The notes under the pieces were generated by a model. It was not told the origin of the DNA. It saw only the letters and a list, made by a program, of their open reading frames with translations, and did no database searches. The position numbers and the translations under genes are program-made. Of a stretch of DNA of 47,125 nt, positions 8,301 to 17,248 are shown piece by piece (within the stretch, counting starts at the first letter, position 1; each line of letters opens with the position of its first letter). Location: the NCBI RefSeq assembly GCF_003122215.1, contig NZ_QEYD01000019.1, positions 1 through 47,125 of the forward strand. The letters are read 5' to 3'. Origin of the DNA: Pararhodobacter marinus. GTDB lineage: Bacteria > Pseudomonadota > Alphaproteobacteria > Rhodobacterales > Rhodobacteraceae.

Positions 8301-9440
8301 TCATCGGGCTCCGAAATGGGCAAGCAGGTCATCGGTGCTCAGCCCGGTTTGGGTCATGGGATCGCCCGCCCGTGCCACGCGCGCCATGCCGTAAGCGCCG
8401 TTTTCGCCGGTGATGACGACATCGGCGGGGCCGGGCCGCGCGCAGCCCTTGGCGCAGCCGCTGACATGCAGGCGGCCTTGGACACGGGGGGCAAGGGCCC
8501 GCGCCAGCGCGCGGGTCTCGACGCTGGCCTGCGGGCAGAACGGGGCGCCGGGGCAGGCATCGGTGGTCAGCTCGGGCGCCAGCGGGTCGGCGATCAGGCC
8601 CGGTTGCGGACCGGGATCAGCGCCCAGCATCAACAGCGCGCGCCACGGAGTGATGCGCAGCGCGACGGTCCCGCTCGCCGTGATCGCGGCGGCAAGGTCT
8701 TCGGCGCGGACTTGGCCAAAGGCGCAGCCCTGCACCATGCCCAGCGCATGCGGGCCGGGGGTCAGCGGCGCGCGGGCAGGCGCGGGCGGCTGCAGATCCT
8801 GCGCCCAGTCGGGCAGAGGGGCTTCGTGCCGGGCCATGCGCCCGGCCTGCGCCCCGCCCGAGGCGATGAACCAGTAGCAAAGCCGGATCAGCGCGTCGAT
8901 CTCGGCGCCCGGCGTCAGCGTCAGGCCCGTCTCGCGCCCCTCGGGCCGAAGGATCAGGCGACGGTCGGTGCCGCGCTCGATACGGAAATCGGACGGCACG
9001 TCCTGCAGCACCGGCCCCGCGCCCGCGTCGATGGCAAAGCCCATCTTCGGCGGAAGCTCGGGGAACTCAGCCAGCCGGGCGATCAACTCCGTGCTCAGCC
9101 GGTGGGTATCGTCGCCCTCGGCCCAGTGGGGCGCGGTGACAATGTTGCGCCGGGTCTCGGTGTCGATGTCGCGGTCGATCAGGCCCAGCGCGGTCAGGTC
9201 GTCGATCAGGTCGGGCCATGCGGCCTCGGTCACGCCCCGGATCTGGACGTTGGCGCGGTTGGTCAGGTCGATCAGCCCCGCGCCGTGGGTTCGGGCGGCG
9301 ATGCACAGGCCCAGCGCCTGCGCGGCGCTCAGCTCGGCCAGCCGGGGGCGCACCCGCACGACATAGCCGTCGCCCGACAGCATCGGACGCAGCGCGCCGG
9401 GGCACCAGCCCTTGATACTGAAGCGTGTTGCCACACTCAT
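8301..9440 (-). CDS. cobG: precorrin-3B synthase CobG
   Basis: CobG is an oxygen-dependent iron-sulfur monooxygenase that hydroxylates precorrin-3A at C-20 and forms the lactone of precorrin-3B. Its presence marks the aerobic route. The 379-residue protein is sulfite/nitrite-reductase-like, with cluster-binding cysteines C296-x5-C302 (ACPGAPFC) and C329-x3-C333 (SGCAKGCA). The frame extends upstream, but the ATG at 9440 overlaps the cobN stop as ATGA and begins with the typical IKGWCPGALRPM. Confidence 0.95.
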   Translation of the reverse strand: MSVATRFSIKGWCPGALRPMLSGDGYVVRVRPRLAELSAAQALGLCIAARTHGAGLIDLTNRANVQIRGVTEAAWPDLIDDLTALGLIDRDIDTETRRNIVTAPHWAEGDDTHRLSTELIARLAEFPELPPKMGFAIDAGAGPVLQDVPSDFRIERGTDRRLILRPEGRETGLTLTPGAEIDALIRLCYWFIASGGAQAGRMARHEAPLPDWAQDLQPPAPARAPLTPGPHALGMVQGCAFGQVRAEDLAAAITASGTVALRITPWRALLMLGADPGPQPGLIADPLAPELTTDACPGAPFCPQASVETRALARALAPRVQGRLHVSGCAKGCARPGPADVVITGENGAYGMARVARAGDPMTQTGLSTDDLLAHFGAR

Positions 9441-12400
9441 TCCGTCAGCCCCGCAAGGATCGAATTCCTCCGTGTGGACCACAGCCCCGCCGCGTGCAAG
9501 GCGGCAAAGCGCGCCTGCATCGCCGCCAGCGCCTGCGGGTTTTCCCGCTCGAGGAAGGCCACGACATCGTCCCGGCCCAGCGTCGCCTCGTGATACAGGT
9601 CGAAAAGCTGGGGCGGGACGGCCTTGGCCAGATGGGCGAAGGCACCCAGATGATCGAGCGTCGCGGCGATCTCGGCTGCGCCCCGGAAGCCGTGGTTCAT
9701 CATGCCGTCGATCCATTTCGGATTGGCGGCCCGGGCGCGCACGACGCGGGCGAGTTCCTCGGTCAGGGTGCGGGCTGCGGGCTTCGCCGGGTCGCGCGCA
9801 TCGAGGTGATAGAGCGCGGCCTCGCCGCCCGTAACCTGCTGGGCCGCGGCGAAACCGGCTTCATGCGCGGCGTAATCGGCGGCCAGCAGCAGGTCGGTTT
9901 CGGGCAGGTCCTGCAAATGGACGAAGGCGTCGGCATGACGCACGCGCGCCTTCAGCCCCTCGGCGTCTTCCTCGCCGGTATCGAGCGCGTGCGCGCTGGC
10001 GTTAAGCCATGCCTCGCCCGCCGCCTGCCGGGCTTCCGGCGTATAGGTGTCGGGCGTCTCGCCCATCGACAGCCCGTAGGTGCCGGGTTTCGGTCCGTAG
10101 ACGCGGTTCAGATCCGCGCGCCCGGCATAGGGGTTCCAGTCGGGCGCCTCGTCGCGCCGGGACAGCGCCTTGACAGCGGTGGCGAAAAGGCTCGACAGGT
10201 CCGGGAACACGTCGCGAAACAGGCCGCTCACCCGCAGCGTCACATCCAGCCGGGGGCGGTCGAGCTCGGCGATCGGCAAGATTTCGACGCCGCTGACGCG
10301 CCCCGACTCGCCATCCCAGACCGGCTTTGCACCCAACAGATGCAGCGCCATCGCGAATTCCGCGCCCGCCGTGCGCATTGTCGCACTGCCCCACAGGTCG
10401 ATCACCAGATTGCGCGGCCAGTCGCCGTGGTCCTGCAGATGGCGGCGCACCAGCTCCTCGGCCAGCTTCACGCCCTGCGCATAGGCGGCGCGGGTGGGTA
10501 CGGCGCGGGGATCGGTGGTGAACAGGTTGCGCCCGGTGGGCAGCACGTCCTTGCGCCCCCGCCAGGGCGAGCCCGAAGGCCCGGGCGGCACGAACCGGCC
10601 CGACAGGGCGCGCAGCAACCCCTCGGTCTCCTGCGCGCCATGCGCGCCGGTGCCGAAGACATGCAGCCCCTCGCCGAACTGGCTTTCCTTCACGTCGCAG
10701 ACGAAACGGTCGATGCGGGTGATCGCCTCGGCCAGCGAGGTCGCGGTGGTCAGGCCCAGCTCGGCCTCCAGCCCCAGCGCCTGCGCCTCGGTGCGGATAT
10801 CCTGCTGCAGCCGGTCGCGGCGCGCGGGGTCCAGCCCGTCGGCATTCGAGAATTCATCGAGCAGCGCTTCCAGATGGGTCATCCCGGCGCCCGTCTGTGC
10901 CTCGGTCATCGGCGGCGGCACATGGCCAATCGTCACCGCGCCGATCCGCCGCTTGGCCTGTGCGGCCTCGCCGGGATCGTTGACGATGAACGGATAGATG
11001 ACGGGCAGGCCGCGCGTCAGCGCCTCGGGCCAGCAGGCATCGGACAAGGCGACCGACTTGCCCGGCAGCCATTCCAGCGTGCCATGCGCACCGATATGAA
11101 CCAGCGCATCGGCCTGTTCGCGCAACCACAGATAAAAGGCGACATAGGCGTGACGCGGGGTTTTGGTAACGTCGTGGTAATCGTTCTCGCGCAAGATGGG
11201 CGTGCCGCGTTCGGGCTGCAGGGCGATCAGGGCACGTCCCGCCCGGATCGCGGCGAATTGGAAGGCGCCGTTTCGGACGTCCGGGTCGTCCTGCGCGTCG
11301 CCCCATTGGTCGCTGATCTCTTGCTGCAGGCTTTGCGGCAGGGTGGACAGTGCCTGCCGATACGCATCGAGCGGCCAGTCGAGGCGGGCGGTTTCCAGAT
11401 CGCGGGGATCGGCCGGTTCGATGCCATGGCCTTGGTCGCGCAGGGCGTTCAGGATCGCGCGGGCCGAGTCCAGCGCGTCCAGGCCCACGGCATGGGCCAT
11501 CTGCCATCCCTTGCCGGGATAGGTGGACAGAACCAGCGCGACGCGCTTGTCTTCGGCGGGCAGGGTGGCAAGCCGGTGCCATCCCGTCACGCGCGCCAGC
11601 AGCGACGCGATTCGCCGGGGCTCGGCGCGATGCAAGGTCCGCGCGAATTGCAGGTCCGGATCGGGATCGGACGCGCCCTTGAAGCTGACGACCGACCCGA
11701 ACAGCCGCCCGTCCACCTCGGGCAGCACCACATGCATGGCCAGATCGGCAGGCGACAGGCCGCGATCCGAGTCGTCCCAAGCCTTGCGCGGATTGGTGGC
11801 CAGCGCGACCTGAAACACCGGCACGTCGCCCGCATCCAGCGGCGATGCCCCGCCATCGCGCGCGCTGAACGCCGTGGCGTTGACGATGGCGGCGGGGGCG
11901 AGATGCCGGACCCAGCGTTCCAGCCAACCGCGCGCCTGCGGCGCCTTGAGCGACGGGGCGAACAGGCCGATCACGTCGTATCCCGCCTCATCGAAGGCGC
12001 GCGCGATCTGTTCCAGCGGTTCGGTATCGGCAGCGGTCAGATAGGCGCGGTAAAAGGTCAGAAGAATGCGTGGCCGGTCGCCAGACTCCGGGGTGCCGAA
12101 GGCCAGCGCGGCGGGGCAGGTGATGCCCTCGGGCGTCCAGCCGCCGACTTCGGGCGTGACGCGGATCCCGCGCACCGGGGGCGCATAAAGCCCGCAGGCC
12201 AGCGCGAATTGCTGCAGCGCCGCCTGCGCCGCCACCGCGCCGCCCTGATCGCACAGATGCTGCAGCCGCCGCAGCGTCGACACCGGCAAAGTGCTGAGCG
12301 CGTCGAGCCTGGGATCGGCGCGTCCATCGGCCGGCAGAACCGCCACCGCGATCCCGTTGCGCTGCGCCAAAGCCTGCATTTGCTGCAGCCCGTAAGACCA

Positions 12401-12676
12401 ATAGGGCACACCGCCGATGAGCCGGATCAGAACGCCCTTCGCACCGCTAAGCGTCTGGTCGATATAGGTATCGACCGAAAGCGGATGCTTCAGCGCCGAC
12501 AGGTTGGCCAGCCGGAGCGTCGGCAGGCTGCCCGACGCCCGGTGCCAGCCCGCCGCGAAAGCCCCAAGGTCGGAATCCGAGAACGACAGCACCACCAGAT
12601 CGGCGGGCGTCTGGCCCAGATCCTGCGGTGTGGCGGTCTCGTCGAGCCCGTGGCTTTCGCGGAACAGGACGTGCAT
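9437..12676 (-). CDS. cobN: cobaltochelatase subunit CobN
   Basis: CobN is the large substrate-binding subunit of the ATP-dependent cobaltochelatase CobNST, which puts cobalt into hydrogenobyrinic acid a,c-diamide. The 1079-residue product begins MHVLFRESHGLDE and keeps family stretches such as PRHAYVAFYLWLREQADA, HIGAHGTLEWLPGKSVALS, and DLWGSATMRTAGAEFAMAL. It is shorter than the well-studied Pseudomonas denitrificans CobN (about 1270 residues as I recall). No frameshift is seen. The ATG follows the cobW stop directly (TAA-ATG). The partners cobS and cobT are not in this window. Confidence 0.95.
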   Translation of the reverse strand: MHVLFRESHGLDETATPQDLGQTPADLVVLSFSDSDLGAFAAGWHRASGSLPTLRLANLSALKHPLSVDTYIDQTLSGAKGVLIRLIGGVPYWSYGLQQMQALAQRNGIAVAVLPADGRADPRLDALSTLPVSTLRRLQHLCDQGGAVAAQAALQQFALACGLYAPPVRGIRVTPEVGGWTPEGITCPAALAFGTPESGDRPRILLTFYRAYLTAADTEPLEQIARAFDEAGYDVIGLFAPSLKAPQARGWLERWVRHLAPAAIVNATAFSARDGGASPLDAGDVPVFQVALATNPRKAWDDSDRGLSPADLAMHVVLPEVDGRLFGSVVSFKGASDPDPDLQFARTLHRAEPRRIASLLARVTGWHRLATLPAEDKRVALVLSTYPGKGWQMAHAVGLDALDSARAILNALRDQGHGIEPADPRDLETARLDWPLDAYRQALSTLPQSLQQEISDQWGDAQDDPDVRNGAFQFAAIRAGRALIALQPERGTPILRENDYHDVTKTPRHAYVAFYLWLREQADALVHIGAHGTLEWLPGKSVALSDACWPEALTRGLPVIYPFIVNDPGEAAQAKRRIGAVTIGHVPPPMTEAQTGAGMTHLEALLDEFSNADGLDPARRDRLQQDIRTEAQALGLEAELGLTTATSLAEAITRIDRFVCDVKESQFGEGLHVFGTGAHGAQETEGLLRALSGRFVPPGPSGSPWRGRKDVLPTGRNLFTTDPRAVPTRAAYAQGVKLAEELVRRHLQDHGDWPRNLVIDLWGSATMRTAGAEFAMALHLLGAKPVWDGESGRVSGVEILPIAELDRPRLDVTLRVSGLFRDVFPDLSSLFATAVKALSRRDEAPDWNPYAGRADLNRVYGPKPGTYGLSMGETPDTYTPEARQAAGEAWLNASAHALDTGEEDAEGLKARVRHADAFVHLQDLPETDLLLAADYAAHEAGFAAAQQVTGGEAALYHLDARDPAKPAARTLTEELARVVRARAANPKWIDGMMNHGFRGAAEIAATLDHLGAFAHLAKAVPPQLFDLYHEATLGRDDVVAFLERENPQALAAMQARFAALHAAGLWSTRRNSILAGLTE

Positions 12677-13714
12677 TTACACCCCCAGCGCCCCGCGAAT
12701 CGCGGCGGCGTCGATCCGGTCATGTTCGGCAATGACCACCAGCGAGGTCACCCGCGCCTCGCCCGGTTTCCACGGGCGGTCGAATTGATGACGCACGCGC
12801 GCGCCGACCGCCTGCACCAGCGCGCGCATCGGCTTGCCCTTAACCGCAACGTAACCTTTGACCCGCAGGATATCGAGATCGCGCGCCATCTGCTCGATCT
12901 TCGCCGACAGGGCGGGCAGGTCGTCCACCTCGCCCAGCTCGACGACGATCGTGTCGAAATCGTCGTGCTCGTGGTCGTCATGCCCGTCGTGATGCGACGG
13001 GCGCTGCGCGATATCGTCCTCGGCCGCGGCTCCCAGGCCCAGGATGACGCGCGGATCGACCGCGCCTTCGGTCACCTCGACCACCGGCAGGGGGCGGGGG
13101 GCTTCGGCCGCGATGACCGCGCGCGCGGCCGCGATGCCCTCGGCACCCGCCAGGTCGGCCTTGGTCAGAAGGACCACGTCGGCGCAGGAAATCTGGTCCT
13201 CGAAGACCTCGCTCAGCGGGGTTTCGTGGTCGATACTGTCATCGGCGGCGCGCTGGGCATCCACCGCCGCCACATCGGGCGCGAACCGGCCCGCCGCGAC
13301 CGCCTCGGCATCGGCCAGCGCGATCACCCCGTCCACGGTGATGCGCGAGCGGATATCGGGCCAGTCGAAGGCCTTGAGCAGCGGTTTGGGCAGCGCCAGA
13401 CCCGACGTTTCGATCAGGATGTGATCGGGGCGCGGATCCATGGCCAGAAGGCTTTCGACCGTCGGCACGAAATCGTCGGCCACGGTGCAGCAGATGCAGC
13501 CATTCGCCAGCTCGAGGATATTCTCCTCGGGGCAATCGGGAATGGCGCAACCCTTGAGGATCTCGCCATCGACCCCCAGCGTGCCGAATTCATTGACGAC
13601 GACGGCCAGCCGACGCCCGCCCGCATTGCGGATGAGATGCGAGATCAGCGTCGTTTTTCCCGAGCCAAGGAAGCCGGTAACGATGGTAACGGGGACTTTG
13701 TTCAGGTCGGACAT
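12677..13714 (-). CDS. cobW: CobW family metallochaperone GTPase
   Basis: CobW is a G3E-family GTPase thought to deliver cobalt to the B12 pathway. The 345-residue protein has Walker A GFLGSGKTT at 14-22, the metal-binding CICC motif at 73-76 inside ELANGCICCTV, a GTP-specificity TKAD motif, and a histidine/aspartate-rich stretch (HHDGHDDHEHDD) at about 245-256 before the C-terminal domain. GGAG lies 6 nt before the ATG. It sits between the DUF1636 gene and cobN, which supports a cobalt role over zinc. Confidence 0.95.
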   Translation of the reverse strand: MSDLNKVPVTIVTGFLGSGKTTLISHLIRNAGGRRLAVVVNEFGTLGVDGEILKGCAIPDCPEENILELANGCICCTVADDFVPTVESLLAMDPRPDHILIETSGLALPKPLLKAFDWPDIRSRITVDGVIALADAEAVAAGRFAPDVAAVDAQRAADDSIDHETPLSEVFEDQISCADVVLLTKADLAGAEGIAAARAVIAAEAPRPLPVVEVTEGAVDPRVILGLGAAAEDDIAQRPSHHDGHDDHEHDDFDTIVVELGEVDDLPALSAKIEQMARDLDILRVKGYVAVKGKPMRALVQAVGARVRHQFDRPWKPGEARVTSLVVIAEHDRIDAAAIRGALGV

Positions 13715-13831
13715 CTTGGGCTCCGGTTCCGGGGGCGTGGCTCGATTTCAAGGCTCACGCAGAGGATTTGTTAGGATTTCGCGGCCAGACTGGGCGAAAG
13801 GAGGGTTAAACGACTCGGTTTCACCGCCGGC

Positions 13832-14194
13832 TCATTCCAGCGGCGGAATGCGCGCGATGCAGTTCTTGCGGAAATGCTCGGGGCGTTCGCGCCACGGGAC
13901 CAGCCCTGCGGGATGGGCCCGATACTTGGTCGCGCCCTCGGCCACGGTGTCGGCCTGATCGGCGGCAAGATTGCCGTAGACATAGGTCCATTTCCCCGGT
14001 CCCCGCAAAGCGACGGTGCAGCCGCGTGAACAATTGGACAGGCATTCGGTCTCGCGCAGCGTGATGCCTTCGGGCAGCGCGCCGGCCAGCGCATCGGCCA
14101 GCAGGCGCCCCGGACGCGGGGCGTCCGGATCGGCATCGCGCCGATCCATGTAACGGCAGGTCACGCAGACCAGAAGGTCGACCGTCTCGGTCAT
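13832..14194 (-). CDS. DUF1636 (COG5469-like) metal-binding protein
   Basis: The function is unknown. The 120-residue protein resembles the DUF1636 family of predicted metal-binding proteins. Cysteines fall at C10-x2-C13 and C51-x3-C55-x3-C59 (ECLSNCSRGC), close to the layout of thioredoxin-like 2Fe-2S ferredoxins, followed by GKWTYVYGNL and the C-terminal FRKNCIARIPP. It is the first gene after the cobalamin riboswitch and 117 nt upstream of cobW, so a part in cobalt or cobalamin handling is inferred. There is no signal peptide. The Shine-Dalgarno is weak (GAAAGAC), which may suit riboswitch control of translation. Confidence 0.8.
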   Translation of the reverse strand: MTETVDLLVCVTCRYMDRRDADPDAPRPGRLLADALAGALPEGITLRETECLSNCSRGCTVALRGPGKWTYVYGNLAADQADTVAEGATKYRAHPAGLVPWRERPEHFRKNCIARIPPLE

Positions 14195-14280
14195 GTCAGT
14201 CTTTCTGGCGGGGCAGGGTGCGGGGGATCCACGAGCAGCGCGCGGTACCGACCCGTCACCGGAACACCCCGTCCGGCTGG

Positions 14281-14480
14281 TTGTCTCGGCGCTGGCAGGT
14301 CTCCCGGCTTGCGGAGTTCAGGTTTCCCTGCGGCCATCCGCCTTCCCGGCCTGTCGCCAGTGGCATGTGGATGGTCCCTCCGGTCACGGTCGCGGGGGCG
14401 GCTGCGCTTCGGGGTCGGCCCGTTTGGGGTTGACCCGGTATCGCATTCCCTTTTCACCTGCCCCGAGAGGACAGGCACCA
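14281..14480 (-). promoter_or_regulatory. cobalamin (AdoCbl) riboswitch
   Basis: Reading the minus strand from 14480, the conserved cobalamin-riboswitch elements appear in order: GGTGCC (14479-14474), AGGTGAAAAGGGAA (14459-14446), CAGCCGCCCCCGCGACCGTG (about 14410-14391), the B12 box core GCCACTGG (14364-14357), and GGGAGACCTGCCAGCGCC near the 3' end. GGTGC at the 5' end can pair with GCGCC at the 3' end to close P1. The DUF1636 start is 87 nt downstream. A CCGGA/TCCGG hairpin lies between and there is no U-run, so control of translation is more likely than termination. It should repress DUF1636-cobW-cobN-G-H-I-J when cobalamin is plentiful. Confidence 0.92.
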
Positions 14481-14487
14481 GCCCTGC

Positions 14488-14517
14488 GGACATGCGATGC
14501 AGGGGCTTTCAAGTCAA
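14488..14517 (-). promoter_or_regulatory. candidate promoter of the riboswitch transcript
   Basis: A good -35 TTGACT (14517-14512) is followed after 18 nt by a poor -10 ATGTCC (14493-14488). A start about 7 nt further would fall near 14481, exactly where the riboswitch begins, which is the main support. The -35 lies only 16 nt from the divergent cobO start codon. Confidence 0.35.
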
Positions 14518-14532
14518 GCGGGGATGCGACGG

Positions 14533-15339
14533 ATGACGGACAGCACCGACAAGGAGGCCGGGGACCCGGCGACGGGCCGGGCCGGAAAGGAAAAGACGGC
14601 GGGCGCGACCGAGCGCGGGAAGGCGGAGCTTGCGAAGCCCGGCACCGGCGAGACGATGACAGGCAACACGGACACAGGGGACAAGCCGCGCGACGGGTCG
14701 CGGTCCCCCGATGCGACCCAGGGCGACGAGACGACCGAAGAAGCGGCGCGCCATAAGGCAAAGATGCAGAAGATCAAGGCCGCGCGCGACCGGATGGCCG
14801 AGGCGCGGCAGGGCGAGAAGGGCCTGATCATCGTGCATACCGGGCCGGGGAAGGGGAAATCCTCGTCCGGGTTCGGCATGATCCTGCGCGCCATCGCGCA
14901 TGAGATGCCCTGTGCGGTGGTGCAGTTCATCAAGGGCAGCTGGGATACCGGCGAGCGGCGGTTGCTGACCGGGCATTTCGGTCATCTTTGTCAGTTTCAC
15001 GCGATGGGCGAGGGTTTTACCTGGGAAACGCAGGACAAGGCGCGCGACATCGCGGCGGCGCAAAAGGGCTGGGACAAGGCCAAGGCTCTGATCCGCGATC
15101 CGGATATCCGTATGGTTTTGCTGGACGAAATCAACATCGCGCTGCGCTATGATTATCTGGATATCGACGAGGTCGTGGCATTCCTGGCGACCGAGAAGCC
15201 CGAGATGACGCATGTCGTGCTGACCGGACGCAATGCCAAGCCTGAGCTGATCGAGCTGGCGGACCTGGTGACGGAGATGTCGCTGGTGAAGCACCCGTTC
15301 CGCGCAGGAATCAAGGCGCAGGCGGGTGTCGAGTTCTGA
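14533..15339 (+). CDS. cobO: corrinoid adenosyltransferase CobO
   Basis: CobO adds the 5'-deoxyadenosyl group from ATP to cob(I)yrinic acid a,c-diamide. With the ATG at 14533 the product is 268 residues, against about 200 for most family members. The first 70 or so residues are hydrophilic, rich in T, G, D, K and E and low in complexity. The conserved part begins at RHKAKMQKIKAARD (about 73), then the P-loop HTGPGKGKSSSGFG (about 102-115) and VLLDEINIALRYDY. In-frame ATGs also exist at 14497 and 14656, so the true start is uncertain. It is divergent from the riboswitch operon, and its promoter must overlap the riboswitch DNA. Confidence 0.93.
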   Translation: MTDSTDKEAGDPATGRAGKEKTAGATERGKAELAKPGTGETMTGNTDTGDKPRDGSRSPDATQGDETTEEAARHKAKMQKIKAARDRMAEARQGEKGLIIVHTGPGKGKSSSGFGMILRAIAHEMPCAVVQFIKGSWDTGERRLLTGHFGHLCQFHAMGEGFTWETQDKARDIAAAQKGWDKAKALIRDPDIRMVLLDEINIALRYDYLDIDEVVAFLATEKPEMTHVVLTGRNAKPELIELADLVTEMSLVKHPFRAGIKAQAGVEF

Positions 15340-15583
15340 GCCTGCAGCGCCCGGCTGCCGGGAGCCGTCTGGTCGGGCGATGCCTTTCCACCCGGCGTTA
15401 ACGATTTCGCAAGCCCGCTCACGGTAATCTTGTCGCGTGGCGCGTTTCGCGATTCTGCCGGGGATGGCCAAGCGTTCTGCAACGCATACCCTGCCTCGGT
15501 CCCGATAGGGCACGGGACCGGCGGGGCACAGGGAATGCAGCCCGGGCGAATGCGGCGCAGGCGCATGGCTCCGGGGGGCAGCG

Positions 15584-17248
15584 TCAGCCGTTGCGCGCGC
15601 CTTCGCCCTGCGCGCGGGCGGAATCGAGCGTCTGGCCCGGTGTCAGCGCCTGCGGGTCGAGCCGAAGTTCGATCACCGCGACCGTGCCGGACTGGCGGGC
15701 GCGGGCGAAAGCCTCGGGGAAGTCCTCGGTCCGGGTGACGGTTTCGCCATGGCCGCCATAAGCGCGCACAAGCGCGGCATAATCGGGGTTGAACAGGTCC
15801 GTGCCCGAGACCCGGCCGGGATAGGTGCGCTCCTGATGCATGCGGATCGTGCCGTATCGGCCGTTATTGGCAAGGATGACGATGGGCGTCGCGCCGTATT
15901 GCCGGGCGGTCGACAGCTCGTTGAGCGTCATCTGGAAACAGCCGTCGCCGGCAAAGCACAAGACGACCTTGCCCGGATGTTCGAGGCTGGCGGCAATGGC
16001 GGCGGGGAAACCATAGCCCATGCTGCCCGAGGTCGGCCCGATCTGGCCCGGAAAGGCGCGCGGGCGGAAATAGCGGTGCATCCAGGTGCAGTAATTGCCC
16101 GCACCGTTTGTGGCGATGGCATCGGCGGGGGCGTTGTCCGAGAGCCACGCCATGACCTGTTCGAGCTTGACCGCGCCCGGGGTCTCGCGCGGCTGGCGCC
16201 AGTCGAGCAGATCGGCATGGGCCGCCTCGGTCCAGTCGGACCAGTCGGGCAGGCCCTGCGGCACGCTGGCGGCAAGCGCGGCGATGATCTCGGGCGCGCG
16301 GCGGGCGACGGCGCAATCGGGGCGCCAGACAAGGCCCAGCTCGTCGGGGTCGGGATGGACATGCAGCACGCGCTTGCCCGGCGCGGCGGGGTCGATCAGC
16401 GTGTAGCCGTCGGTCGCGGTGTCGCCCAGCCGCGCGCCGAGGATCAGAAGCGTGTCGGCCTCGCGCAGGCGCCGGGCGAGTTTGGGGTTCATGCCGACCC
16501 CCAGATCGCCCGCATGGCAGGGGTGATCGGCATCGAGCCGGTCCTGCCGGCGGAAGGTCTGCGCCACCGGCAGGCCCGTGGCGCTGGCGAAAGCGGCAAG
16601 GTCGCGCGCGGCCTGCGGCGACCAATGCGGCCCGCCCACCACGACGAGCGGACGTTTGGCGTCTTTCAGCCCGTCCCAGAGCGCCGCGAGCTCGGGCTCG
16701 GACGGCGCGGCCTGCACGGGCGGTGCGGGCGGCAGGTCGGGAACGTCGCTTTGCGCTGACAGCATGTTTTCGGGAAGCGACAGCACCACGGGGCCGGGCC
16801 GCCCCGACCGCGCGACATGGAAGGCGCGGGCGAGATATTCGGGCAGGCGGCCAATGTCGTCGATCTCGGCCGCCCATTTGGCCAACCCGCCGAACATCTG
16901 CCGGTAATCGACCTCCTGGAAAGCGCCGCGGTCGCGGTGGCCGGAATCGATCTGGCCCACGAACAGGATCATCGGCGAGGAATCCTGCTGTGCCACATGC
17001 ACGCCCGAAGCGGCGTTGCTGGCGCCCGGCCCGCGCGTGACGAAGGCGATGCCGACTTCGCCCGTGACCTTGAAATGCGCCTCGGCCATCATCGCGGCGC
17101 CGCCCTCGTGCCGGCAGACGATATTGTCGATGCCCGACCCGTGCAGTCCGTCCAGCGCGGCGAGGAAACTTTCGCCCGGCACCGAAAAGACCCGCCGCAC
17201 GCCTTGTGCTTTCAGGTGATCGACCAGGATCTGTCCGCCGTGCCGCAT
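15584..17248 (-). CDS. TPP-dependent acetolactate-synthase-like enzyme
   Basis: This 554-residue protein is a thiamine-diphosphate enzyme of the acetolactate synthase / benzoylformate decarboxylase superfamily. The catalytic glutamate is Glu48 in CRHEGGAAMMAEA, and the C-terminal TPP motif runs from GDGCFQMTLNELSTA to ILANN. All three domains (PYR, central, PP) are complete. No small regulatory subunit gene (ilvH type) follows, so it is probably not the biosynthetic acetolactate synthase; the substrate is unknown. GGAGG lies 6 nt before the ATG at 17248, which rules out the longer frame. The gene stands alone, divergent from the FMN reductase gene. Confidence 0.88.
   Translation of the reverse strand: MRHGGQILVDHLKAQGVRRVFSVPGESFLAALDGLHGSGIDNIVCRHEGGAAMMAEAHFKVTGEVGIAFVTRGPGASNAASGVHVAQQDSSPMILFVGQIDSGHRDRGAFQEVDYRQMFGGLAKWAAEIDDIGRLPEYLARAFHVARSGRPGPVVLSLPENMLSAQSDVPDLPPAPPVQAAPSEPELAALWDGLKDAKRPLVVVGGPHWSPQAARDLAAFASATGLPVAQTFRRQDRLDADHPCHAGDLGVGMNPKLARRLREADTLLILGARLGDTATDGYTLIDPAAPGKRVLHVHPDPDELGLVWRPDCAVARRAPEIIAALAASVPQGLPDWSDWTEAAHADLLDWRQPRETPGAVKLEQVMAWLSDNAPADAIATNGAGNYCTWMHRYFRPRAFPGQIGPTSGSMGYGFPAAIAASLEHPGKVVLCFAGDGCFQMTLNELSTARQYGATPIVILANNGRYGTIRMHQERTYPGRVSGTDLFNPDYAALVRAYGGHGETVTRTEDFPEAFARARQSGTVAVIELRLDPQALTPGQTLDSARAQGEGARNG

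Noticed and set aside
9437-12676. cobN as a truncated or broken gene because of its length
   Set aside because: The frame is uninterrupted, begins and ends with family motifs, and neighbours join it directly (TAA-ATG upstream, ATGA downstream).
9425-13774. A 1449-codon open frame on the plus strand opposite cobN and cobW
   Set aside because: It mirrors the codon structure of real high-GC genes on the other strand, contains no recognisable domain and is Arg/Gly/His-rich throughout.
14195-14532. A second cobalamin riboswitch on the plus strand for cobO
   Set aside because: Only the minus strand shows the B12 box and the ordered conserved elements.
15340-15583. A gene or RNA between cobO and the TPP enzyme gene
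   Set aside because: Short frames here lack ribosome binding sites and family features, and I see no tRNA-like or riboswitch-like pattern.
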